Counted from the stretch's first letter, positions 1-4,169 are shown. The stretch: DNA of 5,254 bases from Cyanobacteria bacterium UBA3803 (GCA_002369055.1 DFEL01000174.1:1-5254), one strand, 5' to 3'. Numbers and translations are program-made. The notes: a model not told the origin generated them from the letters alone.

Positions 1-983
1 GTTACAAATTTACCTTCCTGACCGGCAAACGGACTGTCATTTACTGAAAAATTCATTTGCAATGTAGGTTCGTCAATGTGAATTAAAGGCAATGCTTGAG
101 GGTTATCAAGGGAAGAAATTGTTTCCCCGATTTGAACTTCCGGAAATCCTGCAATACCTACAATATCACCGGCAGATGCTTCTTCAATTTCAACACGACC
201 TAAATCGTGGAAACCAAACAATTTTGTAATTTTGCATCTTTGGATAGAACCGTCTGCTTTGATTAATGACAAAGTTTCCTGTGATTTTAATTTACCGTTT
301 TTAATTCTACCAATAGCAATACGACCTACATAATCGTTATAATCAAGTGTCGTTACGTGGAATTGTAAATTTGCATCAGCATCACCTTCCGGATGTTTTA
401 TATTTTCAATAATACAATCCATTAATGGTGCTATATTATCGCTTTCATCTTCTAATTCTTTTTTTGCAATTCCTTGTAAAGAGCTTGCATAAATTACAGG
501 AAAATCTATTAATTCTTCGTTATCCGTTAATTCCGTAAACAAATCAAAAACTTTATCTAATGCTAAATCAGGTTCAGCGGCAGGTTTATCAATTTTGTTA
601 ATAACAACAATAATTCTCAAACCTAATTCCAAAGCCTTTGATAATACAAATCTTGTTTGCGGCATAGGGCCTTCAGCAGCATCGACAATCAACAATGCTC
701 CGTCAACCATACCTAATACACGTTCAACTTCACCACCAAAATCTGCGTGACCCGGTGTATCAACAACGTTAATGTGATAACCTTTATAATCTACTGAAAT
801 ATTTTTTGAAAGAATTGTAATACCACGTTCTCTTTCAAGGTCATTAGAGTCTAAAACACAAGCCTGCACTTGCTGATTATCTCTAAATACTCCGCTTTGT
901 TTTAGCATACAATCAACCATAGAAGTTTTACCATGGTCAACGTGGGCAATAATCGCAATGTTGCGTAATTTTTCAATATCCAT
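1..983 (-). CDS. typA: TypA/BipA translational GTPase, N-terminal part (C-terminus beyond left edge)
   Basis: This is a ribosome-binding GTPase of the EF-G/LepA superfamily, linked in known members to ribosome assembly and stress or cold adaptation. The 327 complete codons seen are about half of the family's usual ~600 residues. The GTPase domain is intact: G1 AHVDHGKT at residues 13-20, RERGITI at 51-57 (G2, switch I), DTPGH at 75-79 (G3), NKID at 129-132 (G4) and SSL at 167-169 (G5, where SAL is more usual). A beta-barrel domain II follows from about residue 205. The frame is cut near PFAGQEGKFV, where domain III begins in the family. The ATG at 981-983 is chosen because MDIEKLRNIAIIAHVDHGKT is the normal family start; only a weak CGGA lies about 8 nt upstream. 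It lies 60 bp downstream of the antitoxin gene on the same strand, so read-through from higBA is possible. Identification is firm. Confidence 0.97.
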   Translation of the reverse strand, partial: MDIEKLRNIAIIAHVDHGKTSMVDCMLKQSGVFRDNQQVQACVLDSNDLERERGITILSKNISVDYKGYHINVVDTPGHADFGGEVERVLGMVDGALLIVDAAEGPMPQTRFVLSKALELGLRIIVVINKIDKPAAEPDLALDKVFDLFTELTDNEELIDFPVIYASSLQGIAKKELEDESDNIAPLMDCIIENIKHPEGDADANLQFHVTTLDYNDYVGRIAIGRIKNGKLKSQETLSLIKADGSIQRCKITKLFGFHDLGRVEIEEASAGDIVGIAGFPEVQIGETISSLDNPQALPLIHIDEPTLQMNFSVNDSPFAGQEGKFV

Positions 984-1009
984 AATAATTCCGTCTTTTC
1001 TATTTCGTC

Positions 1010-1022
1010 TGTGTACAACACA
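1010..1022. promoter_or_regulatory. 13-bp palindrome upstream of typA
   Basis: TGTGT-ACA-ACACA is a perfect 5-bp inverted repeat with a 3-bp centre, 27 bp before the typA start. It could be a regulator site or a small leader hairpin. No cognate regulator can be named, and a repeat this short can arise by chance in AT-rich DNA. Confidence 0.25.
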
Positions 1023-1032
1023 TGAATATCAT

Positions 1033-1059
1033 AAAAAAAACATCTACGCAATTTTTTTT
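1033..1059 (-). terminator. A8/T8 hairpin at the end of higA, possible weak terminator
   Basis: On the minus strand a run of eight A (1059-1052) is followed by an 11-nt loop containing the higA stop codon and then eight T (1040-1033). The RNA could fold into an all A-U hairpin ending in a U-tract. The stem has no G-C pairs, so termination would be weak and some read-through into typA is likely. A possible typA promoter overlaps it: TTGACA at 1069-1064, 17-bp spacer, then a poor -10 TAGATG at 1046-1041. Neither function is secure. Confidence 0.3.
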
Positions 1060-1328
1060 ACATTGTCAATTTCTTGTTTTTTTAATTTATATGCGTAATA
1101 CAAATCATAAGCATTTTGAGCAGCAAGCCAAAATTCGGGAGTTGTCCCAAAGAAATTGGCTAATTTGAGAGCCATAACAGGAGATATACCACGTTTTTTA
1201 TTATAAATTTCGCTAATAGTTTTTATACCTACTCCAAGTGCTTCACAAAGCTGTTTTTGAGTAAGATTATAAGGTTTAACAAATTCTTCAAGTAAAATTT
1301 CTCCCGGATGCGTTGAAGGTCTTATCAT
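1044..1328 (-). CDS. higA: HigA-family antitoxin (XRE/VapI-type helix-turn-helix)
   Basis: This is the antitoxin of a type II toxin-antitoxin pair. In the family it binds and neutralises HigB and represses the operon. The 94 residues are the normal length. The opening IRPSTHPGEILLEEFVKP is the classic HigA/VapI start. The helix-turn-helix covers about residues 23-45: TQKQLCEALGV is the positioning helix and KTISEIYNKKRGI the recognition helix. ISPVMALKLANFFGTTPEFW and QNAYDL follow, both family hallmarks. The C-terminus is a short lysine-rich tail. A strong Shine-Dalgarno AAGGAG (1341-1336) overlaps the higB stop codon with 7 nt to the ATG, so translation is probably coupled to the toxin yet efficient by itself. 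The gap to higB is 11 bp. The toxin-first gene order matches canonical higBA. Confidence 0.95.
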   Translation of the reverse strand: MIRPSTHPGEILLEEFVKPYNLTQKQLCEALGVGIKTISEIYNKKRGISPVMALKLANFFGTTPEFWLAAQNAYDLYYAYKLKKQEIDNVKKIA

Positions 1329-1339
1329 AATGTTTCTCC

Positions 1340-1621
1340 TTACTTGTGGTAATCAATTATCTGAACATCATCTGCAATACCATTGCTAAATTTAAAAATA
1401 ATTCTATATTGGTCATTGATTCTTATAGAACAATATTCTTGCAAATTGCCTTTTAAATGTTCAAATCTATTTGCAGGTGGAACTATTAAATCTTTTTCGG
1501 CATAAGCAAAATGTATCATATCCAATTTACGCTTTGCTACCGATTGTATATTACAAAATTTTTTAGACAAAAATCCGTTAAATATTTTTTCAGTTTCTTT
1601 ACATTTAAAAGATTTAATCAT
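1340..1621 (-). CDS. higB: HigB-family toxin (RelE-fold mRNA interferase)
   Basis: This is the toxin of the pair. Known HigB proteins are ribosome-dependent endoribonucleases of the RelE/ParE fold that cleave mRNA during translation. The 93 residues match the family length. Recognisable blocks are IKSFKCKETEKIF at 2-14, SKKF at 19-22, ARRKL-like AKRKL at 29-33, DLIVPPANRFEHLKG at 44-58, IRINDQYRIIF at 66-76 and the terminal IIDYH at 88-92. Basic R67 and R73 and the C-terminal Y91-H92 lie where HigB catalytic or RNA-contacting residues are expected. The frame is complete and looks functional. No Shine-Dalgarno precedes the ATG at 1621, so the toxin may be translated poorly compared with the antitoxin. 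The promoter and operator lie directly upstream. Confidence 0.95.
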   Translation of the reverse strand: MIKSFKCKETEKIFNGFLSKKFCNIQSVAKRKLDMIHFAYAEKDLIVPPANRFEHLKGNLQEYCSIRINDQYRIIFKFSNGIADDVQIIDYHK

Positions 1622-1622
1622 A

Positions 1623-1670
1623 TTATCATGTTATCACAATATGATAAGTTTTTCAAGTGTTAATTGTCTA
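1623..1670 (-). promoter_or_regulatory. higBA promoter and probable HigA operator
   Basis: Best promoter on the minus strand: -35 TAGACA (1670-1665), 18-bp spacer, -10 TATCAT (1646-1641). An alternative is TTGAAA (1656-1651), 17 bp, TAACAT (1633-1628), which would give an almost leaderless toxin mRNA. Over both -10 boxes lies a perfect inverted repeat, TTATCA-CAATA-TGATAA (1631-1647), and a third TTATCA half-site at 1623-1628. HigA-type antitoxins repress their own operon by binding such palindromes, so this is the likely operator. The -35 overlaps the stop codon of the upstream 68-residue gene. Confidence 0.65.
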
Positions 1671-1874
1671 TATATGAAATTCTCTTATAATTTCTTCATA
1701 GCGAAACTCAATATCCTTAATTCGATTTTGCAAAAGGATAATTAAATTTTTCGAATCTTTTTTGCTAACATCATCATTTCTTTCAACAGTTTTATTCAAA
1801 ACATGTGCCAAACTATTTACAATACTTATTTTACATCCTAAATAATTCATCTTATTTGCTAATTTTCTTTTCAT
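1668..1874 (-). CDS. hypothetical 68-residue protein, divergent from an XRE repressor
   Basis: I do not recognise a family. The start at 1872-1874 is chosen because AGGTGG lies 5 nt upstream and a near-consensus promoter precedes it. The frame stays open to 2039, but a longer product would run through that promoter and into the divergent gene. The protein begins MKRKLANKMNYLGCK, has a helical-looking hydrophobic stretch around residues 16-27, a charged linker (ERNDDVSKKDSK, 31-42), and a C-terminal helix around 43-66 with spaced I/L and E/K/R residues that could be amphipathic or a short coiled coil. There is no signal peptide or clear membrane segment. The placement opposite a repressor suggests it is the repressor's controlled partner, perhaps a small toxin, anti-repressor or regulator; that is inference. 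The stop codon abuts the higBA promoter. Confidence 0.7.
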   Translation of the reverse strand: MKRKLANKMNYLGCKISIVNSLAHVLNKTVERNDDVSKKDSKNLIILLQNRIKDIEFRYEEIIREFHI

Positions 1875-1883
1875 TTTGCCACC

Positions 1884-1908
1884 TATAATGTACATCAAGT
1901 ACACTATA
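1884..1908. promoter_or_regulatory. 25-bp palindromic operator in the divergent region
   Basis: The pattern TATAnTGTAC-N5-GTACAnTATA is symmetric about position 1896, with 9 of 10 outer base pairs on each side matching. It covers the -10 box and predicted start site of the minus-strand 68-residue gene, which is what a repressor operator does. The XRE protein encoded 42 bp away is the obvious candidate to bind it. Confidence 0.7.
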
Positions 1909-1931
1909 ATATATAGATTGTTTTGTGTCAA
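1903..1931 (-). promoter_or_regulatory. near-consensus sigma70 promoter for the 68-residue gene
   Basis: On the minus strand the -35 is a perfect TTGACA (1931-1926), the spacer is exactly 17 bp (1925-1909) and the -10 is TATAGT (1908-1903), 5 of 6 to consensus. Transcription would begin about 1896-1895, giving a leader of about 20 nt that contains the AGGTGG ribosome-binding site. This is the best promoter in the window, and it is overlapped by the palindromic operator, so the gene is probably strong but normally silenced. Confidence 0.75.
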
Positions 1932-1932
1932 T

Positions 1933-1943
1933 AGTATACTGTA
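1933..1943 (+). promoter_or_regulatory. -10 box and second operator-like site of the XRE gene
   Basis: TATACT (1935-1940) is a good -10 hexamer, but only a poor -35 (TATAGA, 1912-1917) lies at the right distance. Transcription would start about 1946-1949, making the mRNA leaderless or nearly so. The box lies in AGTATACT, an 8-bp perfect palindrome. The 11-mer AGTATACTGTA (1933-1943) matches AGTACACTATA in the main operator (1898-1908) at 9 of 11 positions, which suggests autoregulation. A TATAAT at 1905-1910 is an alternative -10 but has no -35 at suitable spacing. Confidence 0.5.
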
Positions 1944-1949
1944 ATAGTC

Positions 1950-2189
1950 ATGAAAAATATTAAAATTGGTCAAATAACAAAAAAAATATGTCTTAAAATA
2001 AAACTTGAAAGAATGAAAAGAAATTTCTCTCAAGAACAATTAGCAGAAATGGCTGATTTAAGCAGAAATGCTATTGGAAAAATAGAGCGTGCAGAAGTTT
2101 CGCCTACAATAGAAAGCCTTGAAAAAATCGCTAATGCCTTTAATATGGATTTTGCTCAATTAATTGATATTTCAAAAGTAGAGTTATAG
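1950..2189 (+). CDS. XRE-family helix-turn-helix transcriptional repressor (79 residues)
   Basis: This is a single-domain DNA-binding protein of the Cro/CI type. The HTH is clear: an N-terminal helix at about 7-25, SQEQLAEMA at 27-35 (positioning helix), SRNAIGKIERA at 38-48 (recognition helix), then SPTIESLEKIANAFN at 51-65, the standard end of the domain. There is no C-terminal peptidase or effector domain, so it should act as a small dimeric repressor, like Cro or restriction-modification C proteins. The ATG at 1950 is used because the first helix is needed for the fold. No Shine-Dalgarno precedes it, and the -10 TATACT ends only 9 nt away, so the mRNA is probably leaderless. It is divergent from the 68-residue gene and probably controls both promoters through the intergenic palindrome. 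No restriction or prophage genes are visible nearby. Confidence 0.9.
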   Translation: MKNIKIGQITKKICLKIKLERMKRNFSQEQLAEMADLSRNAIGKIERAEVSPTIESLEKIANAFNMDFAQLIDISKVEL

Positions 2190-2224
2190 ATTATAAAAAA
2201 TCCTACCTATGTATACTTTTAGGG

Positions 2225-2253
2225 TTGACAAATAGAGAAAAATAGTAAATAAT
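2225..2253 (+). promoter_or_regulatory. candidate promoter reading into the micro-ORF from its 3' side
   Basis: A perfect -35 TTGACA (2225-2230), a 17-bp spacer and a -10 AATAAT (2248-2253; 5 of 6, lacking the first T) are present. No protein-coding frame follows on this strand. A transcript would start near 2260, at the left inverted repeat, and run antisense to the 22-codon ORF. GTATACT, shared with the XRE gene's -10/operator site, lies just upstream at 2211-2217. The promoter is a sequence-based guess. Confidence 0.5.
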
Positions 2254-2259
2254 ATAGGT

Positions 2260-2318
2260 GTAGGGCGAAGCCCTTAACGCTTTGTCCAATTACGTCAAGG
2301 ACTTTCTTCGCACCCTAC
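2260..2318. repeat. long imperfect hairpin 3' of the micro-ORF
   Basis: GTAGGG-CGAAG (2260-2270) pairs with CTTCG-CA-CCCTAC (2306-2318): 11 base pairs with a 2-nt bulge. Inside is a second stem, GTCC (2284-2287) with GGAC (2299-2302). A competing short hairpin, AGGGC-GAA-GCCCT (2262-2274), uses the same left arm. On the minus strand it begins 3 nt after the micro-ORF stop and could stabilise or end that mRNA, though no T-run follows directly. On the plus strand it would be the 5' end of the putative convergent RNA. Confidence 0.6.
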
Positions 2319-2320
2319 GA

Positions 2321-2389
2321 TTAATGTAACTTTAATGCTATTACTACAATCGCTATTGAAAGTAATAGCATTATTGCTTTGTTAATCAT
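2321..2389 (-). CDS. 22-residue hydrophobic micro-protein, possible type I toxin-like peptide
   Basis: A 22-codon frame starts at ATG 2389-2387 and ends at TAA 2323-2321. It is preceded by a perfect Shine-Dalgarno AAAGGAGGT (2406-2398) with 8 nt to the start, the strongest ribosome-binding site in the window. The peptide begins MINKAIMLLLSIAIV and ends ALKLH. Residues 6-19 form one unbroken hydrophobic helix, flanked by lysines at positions 4 and 20, as in a single-pass membrane peptide. Length and composition resemble type I toxins such as Ibs or TisB, but also harmless small membrane proteins, and I recognise no specific family. A perfect TATAAT lies upstream, hairpins lie on both sides, and a possible antisense promoter faces it. 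That it is translated is likely from the ribosome-binding site; its function is unknown. Confidence 0.65.
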   Translation of the reverse strand: MINKAIMLLLSIAIVVIALKLH

Positions 2390-2404
2390 AGCAAAATACC
2401 TCCT

Positions 2405-2439
2405 TTCGTCCAATTTCTTCGTTAATTGTGTGTGACGAA
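2405..2439 (-). promoter_or_regulatory. alternative leader stems next to the micro-ORF ribosome-binding site
   Basis: In the minus-strand leader, TTCGTC (2439-2434) can pair with GACGAA (2410-2405), whose last two bases are the first As of the Shine-Dalgarno AAAGGAGGT. TTCGT can pair instead with ACGAA (2422-2418), leaving the ribosome-binding site free. Two mutually exclusive stems beside a ribosome-binding site could modulate translation. The stems are only 5-6 bp, so this is tentative. Confidence 0.35.
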
Positions 2440-2470
2440 TTTTAGCATTGTGCTTAGCCCTACAAAATTT

Positions 2471-2476
2471 ATTATA
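2471..2476 (-). promoter_or_regulatory. candidate -10 box for the micro-ORF
   Basis: A perfect TATAAT on the minus strand would start transcription near 2464, exactly at the outer end of the right inverted repeat, giving a leader of about 75 nt. The -35 region is poor (TACATT at 2500-2495 with an 18-bp spacer), and perfect hexamers are common in AT-rich DNA. The upstream terminator of the exb operon makes a separate promoter necessary if the ORF is expressed on its own. Confidence 0.4.
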
Positions 2477-2490
2477 TAAAAAACAATCTT

Positions 2491-2514
2491 AAAAAATGTA
2501 GGCATATTAGCCCA
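2491..2514 (-). terminator. probable Rho-independent terminator of the tonB-exbBDD operon
   Basis: On the minus strand, UGGGC-uaauau-GCCUA (2514-2499) forms a 5-bp stem with one G-U pair and a 6-nt loop. Two bases later comes a run of six T (2496-2491). It begins 11 nt past the last exbD stop codon. The stem is short, so some read-through into the micro-ORF region is possible. Confidence 0.5.
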
Positions 2515-2524
2515 ACAAATTTAA

Positions 2525-2917
2525 TTAGCCTTCAACAACAGAAATACTTGTAATACCAGAGTTTCTTGCGTTATCCATTAATTTTACGACTGCACCGTGA
2601 GTCGAATCAGGTTGTGATTGAATTAAAAGACCATCCGGTTTTTCAACAGATTCTTTTTTTAAAACTTCAGGTAATTCTTCTAATGATATTTCTTTATCAT
2701 CAATAAAATATTTATCGTCATTTGTAACAAGAACATTTAATAATTTAGTATCTTTTTTAAGATTTTCTTGTTTAACAATTTCAGGCACCGTCAAATTAAG
2801 CCCTTGATTATCTAATAATGGTGCAATAACCATCATAATAATCAAAAGTACCAAGAAAATATCCGTCAACGGTGTAATATTTATTTCGTTAAAAGTATCT
2901 CGTTTATTGCCTGCCAT
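2525..2917 (-). CDS. exbD: ExbD/TolR-family biopolymer transport protein (short paralog)
   Basis: This is an inner-membrane partner of ExbB in proton-driven energy transduction to TonB. At 130 residues it has the usual ExbD length. After a short cytoplasmic N-terminus (MAGNKRDTFN), a single transmembrane helix runs from about residue 17 to 34 in the motif INITPLTDIFLVLLIIMMV. D19 matches the essential proton-path aspartate of ExbD (Asp25 in E. coli). The periplasmic domain (about 37-130) contains VPEI, a KYFIDDKEI-type strand and the C-terminal TSISVVEG. It begins 2 bp after the stop of the preceding exbD, with only a weak TGGA upstream, so translation is probably coupled. It is the last gene of the operon and is followed by a probable terminator. 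A 68-nt stretch over the membrane segment is almost identical to the neighbouring paralog. Confidence 0.93.
   Translation of the reverse strand: MAGNKRDTFNEINITPLTDIFLVLLIIMMVIAPLLDNQGLNLTVPEIVKQENLKKDTKLLNVLVTNDDKYFIDDKEISLEELPEVLKKESVEKPDGLLIQSQPDSTHGAVVKLMDNARNSGITSISVVEG
2820..2887 (-). repeat. near-identical 68-nt segment, copy in the distal exbD
   Basis: This segment is identical at 65 of 68 positions to 3359-3426 in the neighbouring exbD, offset by 539 bp. It encodes the INITPLTDIFLVLLIIMMV membrane motif. Of the three differences two are synonymous and one changes Val to Ile. The rest of the two genes is far more diverged. Confidence 0.9.
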
Positions 2918-2919
2918 AA

Positions 2920-3468
2920 TTATTCATTCCATTCTTCATCTTGCGGAATATTCAATTGTTCTTTCACTTTAGGTCTGCTTGGAAAAGCTTGTTCCGCTTC
3001 AAACATATTTTCCTGCTTTAAATTTTCATCATTAGATTTTAATTCGTTTTGTTCTTTTTTGCTTAAAGGTTCACCTGCAACAATTAATTTTTCATAACCT
3101 GCTGCTTGTGCTGCATCCATAATTTTTAAAACAACAGCATTTTTTGCATTTTCATCTGCTTTTACAACAACTTCTTTTTTCTCCAAAGAATCTTTTATAG
3201 CTTCTAATTCAGAAGTAAGTGCATCTGCATTAATTTGTTTACCGTTAATGTATAGCAGTCCTTCTTTTGTAACAGAAACAGTACAATTTTTCTGTTCAAT
3301 AGAAATACCGCTGTTAATTTCCGGAATACTAATATCATTATCCATAGATTGAAATGTCGGTGCAACAACCATCATGATAATCAAAAGTACCAAGAAAATA
3401 TCTGTCAACGGTGTAATATTTATTTCTGTAAAAAGAGCTTCTTTGCCCTTATTAGTTTGCATTGCCAT
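2920..3468 (-). CDS. exbD: ExbD/TolR-family biopolymer transport protein (long paralog with C-terminal extension)
   Basis: This is the second ExbD-type subunit, expected to assemble with ExbB in the inner membrane. The transmembrane helix spans about residues 21-38 in INITPLTDIFLVLLIIMMV, with the key aspartate at D23. The periplasmic ExbD domain (about 43-133) includes SIPEI, GLLYINGKQI and the closing YEKLIVAGE. An additional ~47 residues follow, hydrophilic and rich in K, E, N and Q (SKKEQNELKSNDENLKQEN), ending NIPQDEEWNE. The 182-residue length therefore exceeds the usual 130-140, and the extra tail should lie in the periplasm. An AAGGGA (3484-3479) overlapping the exbB stop serves as Shine-Dalgarno, with 10 nt to the first ATG; a second ATG lies two codons later. 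It sits 14 bp after exbB and 2 bp before the other exbD, clearly one operon. Confidence 0.93.
   Translation of the reverse strand: MAMQTNKGKEALFTEINITPLTDIFLVLLIIMMVVAPTFQSMDNDISIPEINSGISIEQKNCTVSVTKEGLLYINGKQINADALTSELEAIKDSLEKKEVVVKADENAKNAVVLKIMDAAQAAGYEKLIVAGEPLSKKEQNELKSNDENLKQENMFEAEQAFPSRPKVKEQLNIPQDEEWNE
3359..3426 (-). repeat. near-identical 68-nt segment, copy in the proximal exbD
   Basis: This is the partner of the segment at 2820-2887, with 3 mismatches in 68. It covers the transmembrane helix and its proton-path aspartate. The match ends sharply at both sides, as expected from gene conversion or strong constraint on a shared ExbB-binding helix. Confidence 0.9.
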
Positions 3469-3482
3469 TGTTATTTAATCCC

Positions 3483-4130
3483 TTATAAAGCAATATTTGT
3501 AGATGTTTGAGATTTAACGTCATCGTTTGAATCAACAAAACTTAAGAATAATAATTTAATCAAGTTGAAATCGTCTTCGTAATGTTTAACAACAGATTGG
3601 AAATAGTTATAGAAAATTACTGCAACGATAGCAACACCAAGACCAAAAGCGGTAGCAATCAATGCAGAACCGATACCCATTGCAACTGCTGCTGATTGAT
3701 TACCTTGAGTTGCTAAATCTTGGAAAGTGTATAAAATTCTTACAACTGTACCAAATAACCCTAAGAATGGGCAAACACCACCGATAGTACCAAGAACTGT
3801 TAAATGATTCTCTAATTTTCTTGTTGCTAATGTTGAAGCAATATCAAAAGAGCGAGAAAAACCTGAGCGTTGTTCGGTAAAAATTCTAACAGCTTCTTCT
3901 GTAACTTCGCCAATTACACCGCCAAGTTGAATAGATAAATTTTGAGCACCTGATAAATTTTCTTTAGCAAGTTCTTTTTGTAATTTCGGAATAAATTGAA
4001 CAACATCTCTTTTGTTTTGTTTGTAAAAAGAAACTCTGTTAATTGCAACCGTTACAACCAAAATTGAGCAAATCAAAATAGGTGTCAATACGGGCCAATC
4101 TAGTTGAATTGAATGAATAAGTAATTCCAT
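3483..4130 (-). CDS. exbB: ExbB/TolQ/MotA-family proton channel protein
   Basis: This inner-membrane protein forms the multimeric proton channel that surrounds the ExbD helices and powers TonB. Its 215 residues fit the short ExbB form. Three membrane helices are visible: about 14-32 (VLTPILICSILVVTVAI), 109-133 (HLTVLGTIGGVCPFLGLFG and on) and 148-175 (AVAMGIGSALIATAFGLGVA and on). The family signature GLFGTV at 124-129 includes T128, and T160 in ALIATAFGL matches the second conserved pore threonine. The cytoplasmic loop between helices 1 and 2 (about 33-105) holds the charged segment expected of the family. The start has AAAGGA 8 nt upstream. It follows tonB by 39 bp and precedes exbD by 14 bp. 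TolQ is an alternative name, but a TonB-type C-terminal domain upstream and the absence of visible tol/pal genes favour ExbB. Confidence 0.95.
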   Translation of the reverse strand: MELLIHSIQLDWPVLTPILICSILVVTVAINRVSFYKQNKRDVVQFIPKLQKELAKENLSGAQNLSIQLGGVIGEVTEEAVRIFTEQRSGFSRSFDIASTLATRKLENHLTVLGTIGGVCPFLGLFGTVVRILYTFQDLATQGNQSAAVAMGIGSALIATAFGLGVAIVAVIFYNYFQSVVKHYEDDFNLIKLLFLSFVDSNDDVKSQTSTNIAL

Positions 4131-4169
4131 GTTTTTATCCTTTATATAATGTGTACTAACTGTTTTTTA

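Larger units (their letters stand above)
2259..2464. repeat. 206-bp segment with 13-bp imperfect terminal inverted repeats
   Basis: The left end TGTAGGGCGAAGC (2259-2271) and the reverse complement of the right end, TGTAGGGCTAAGC (2464-2452), agree at 12 of 13 positions. A third related copy, GTAGGGTGCGAAG, lies on the minus strand at 2318-2306. The segment encloses the 22-codon ORF and little else. The size and ends recall a MITE or a dispersed palindromic repeat, but no target-site duplication is evident: the flanks are simply AT-rich. It may instead be a set of RNA hairpins belonging to the small gene. With the flanks it makes up most of the 335-bp stretch between the XRE gene and the exbD stop. 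Confidence 0.5.

Noticed and set aside
1875..2039. N-terminal extension of the 68-residue protein to 123 residues
   Set aside because: It would cross the near-consensus promoter and operator and overlap the start of the divergent XRE gene. The AGGTGG site fits the ATG at 1872-1874.
1950..2189. Restriction-modification controller (C) protein
   Set aside because: Size, leaderless start and autoregulatory layout fit, but no methyltransferase or endonuclease gene is present in the window, so only a generic XRE repressor is called.
2225..2253. Promoter for a plus-strand protein gene
   Set aside because: No plus-strand frame with a ribosome-binding site follows before the exbD genes. If active it would make a noncoding RNA.
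2190..2524. CRISPR array or tRNA in the gene-poor stretch
   Set aside because: The GTAGGG-type repeats are only three, in mixed orientation and irregularly spaced, and no cloverleaf is evident.
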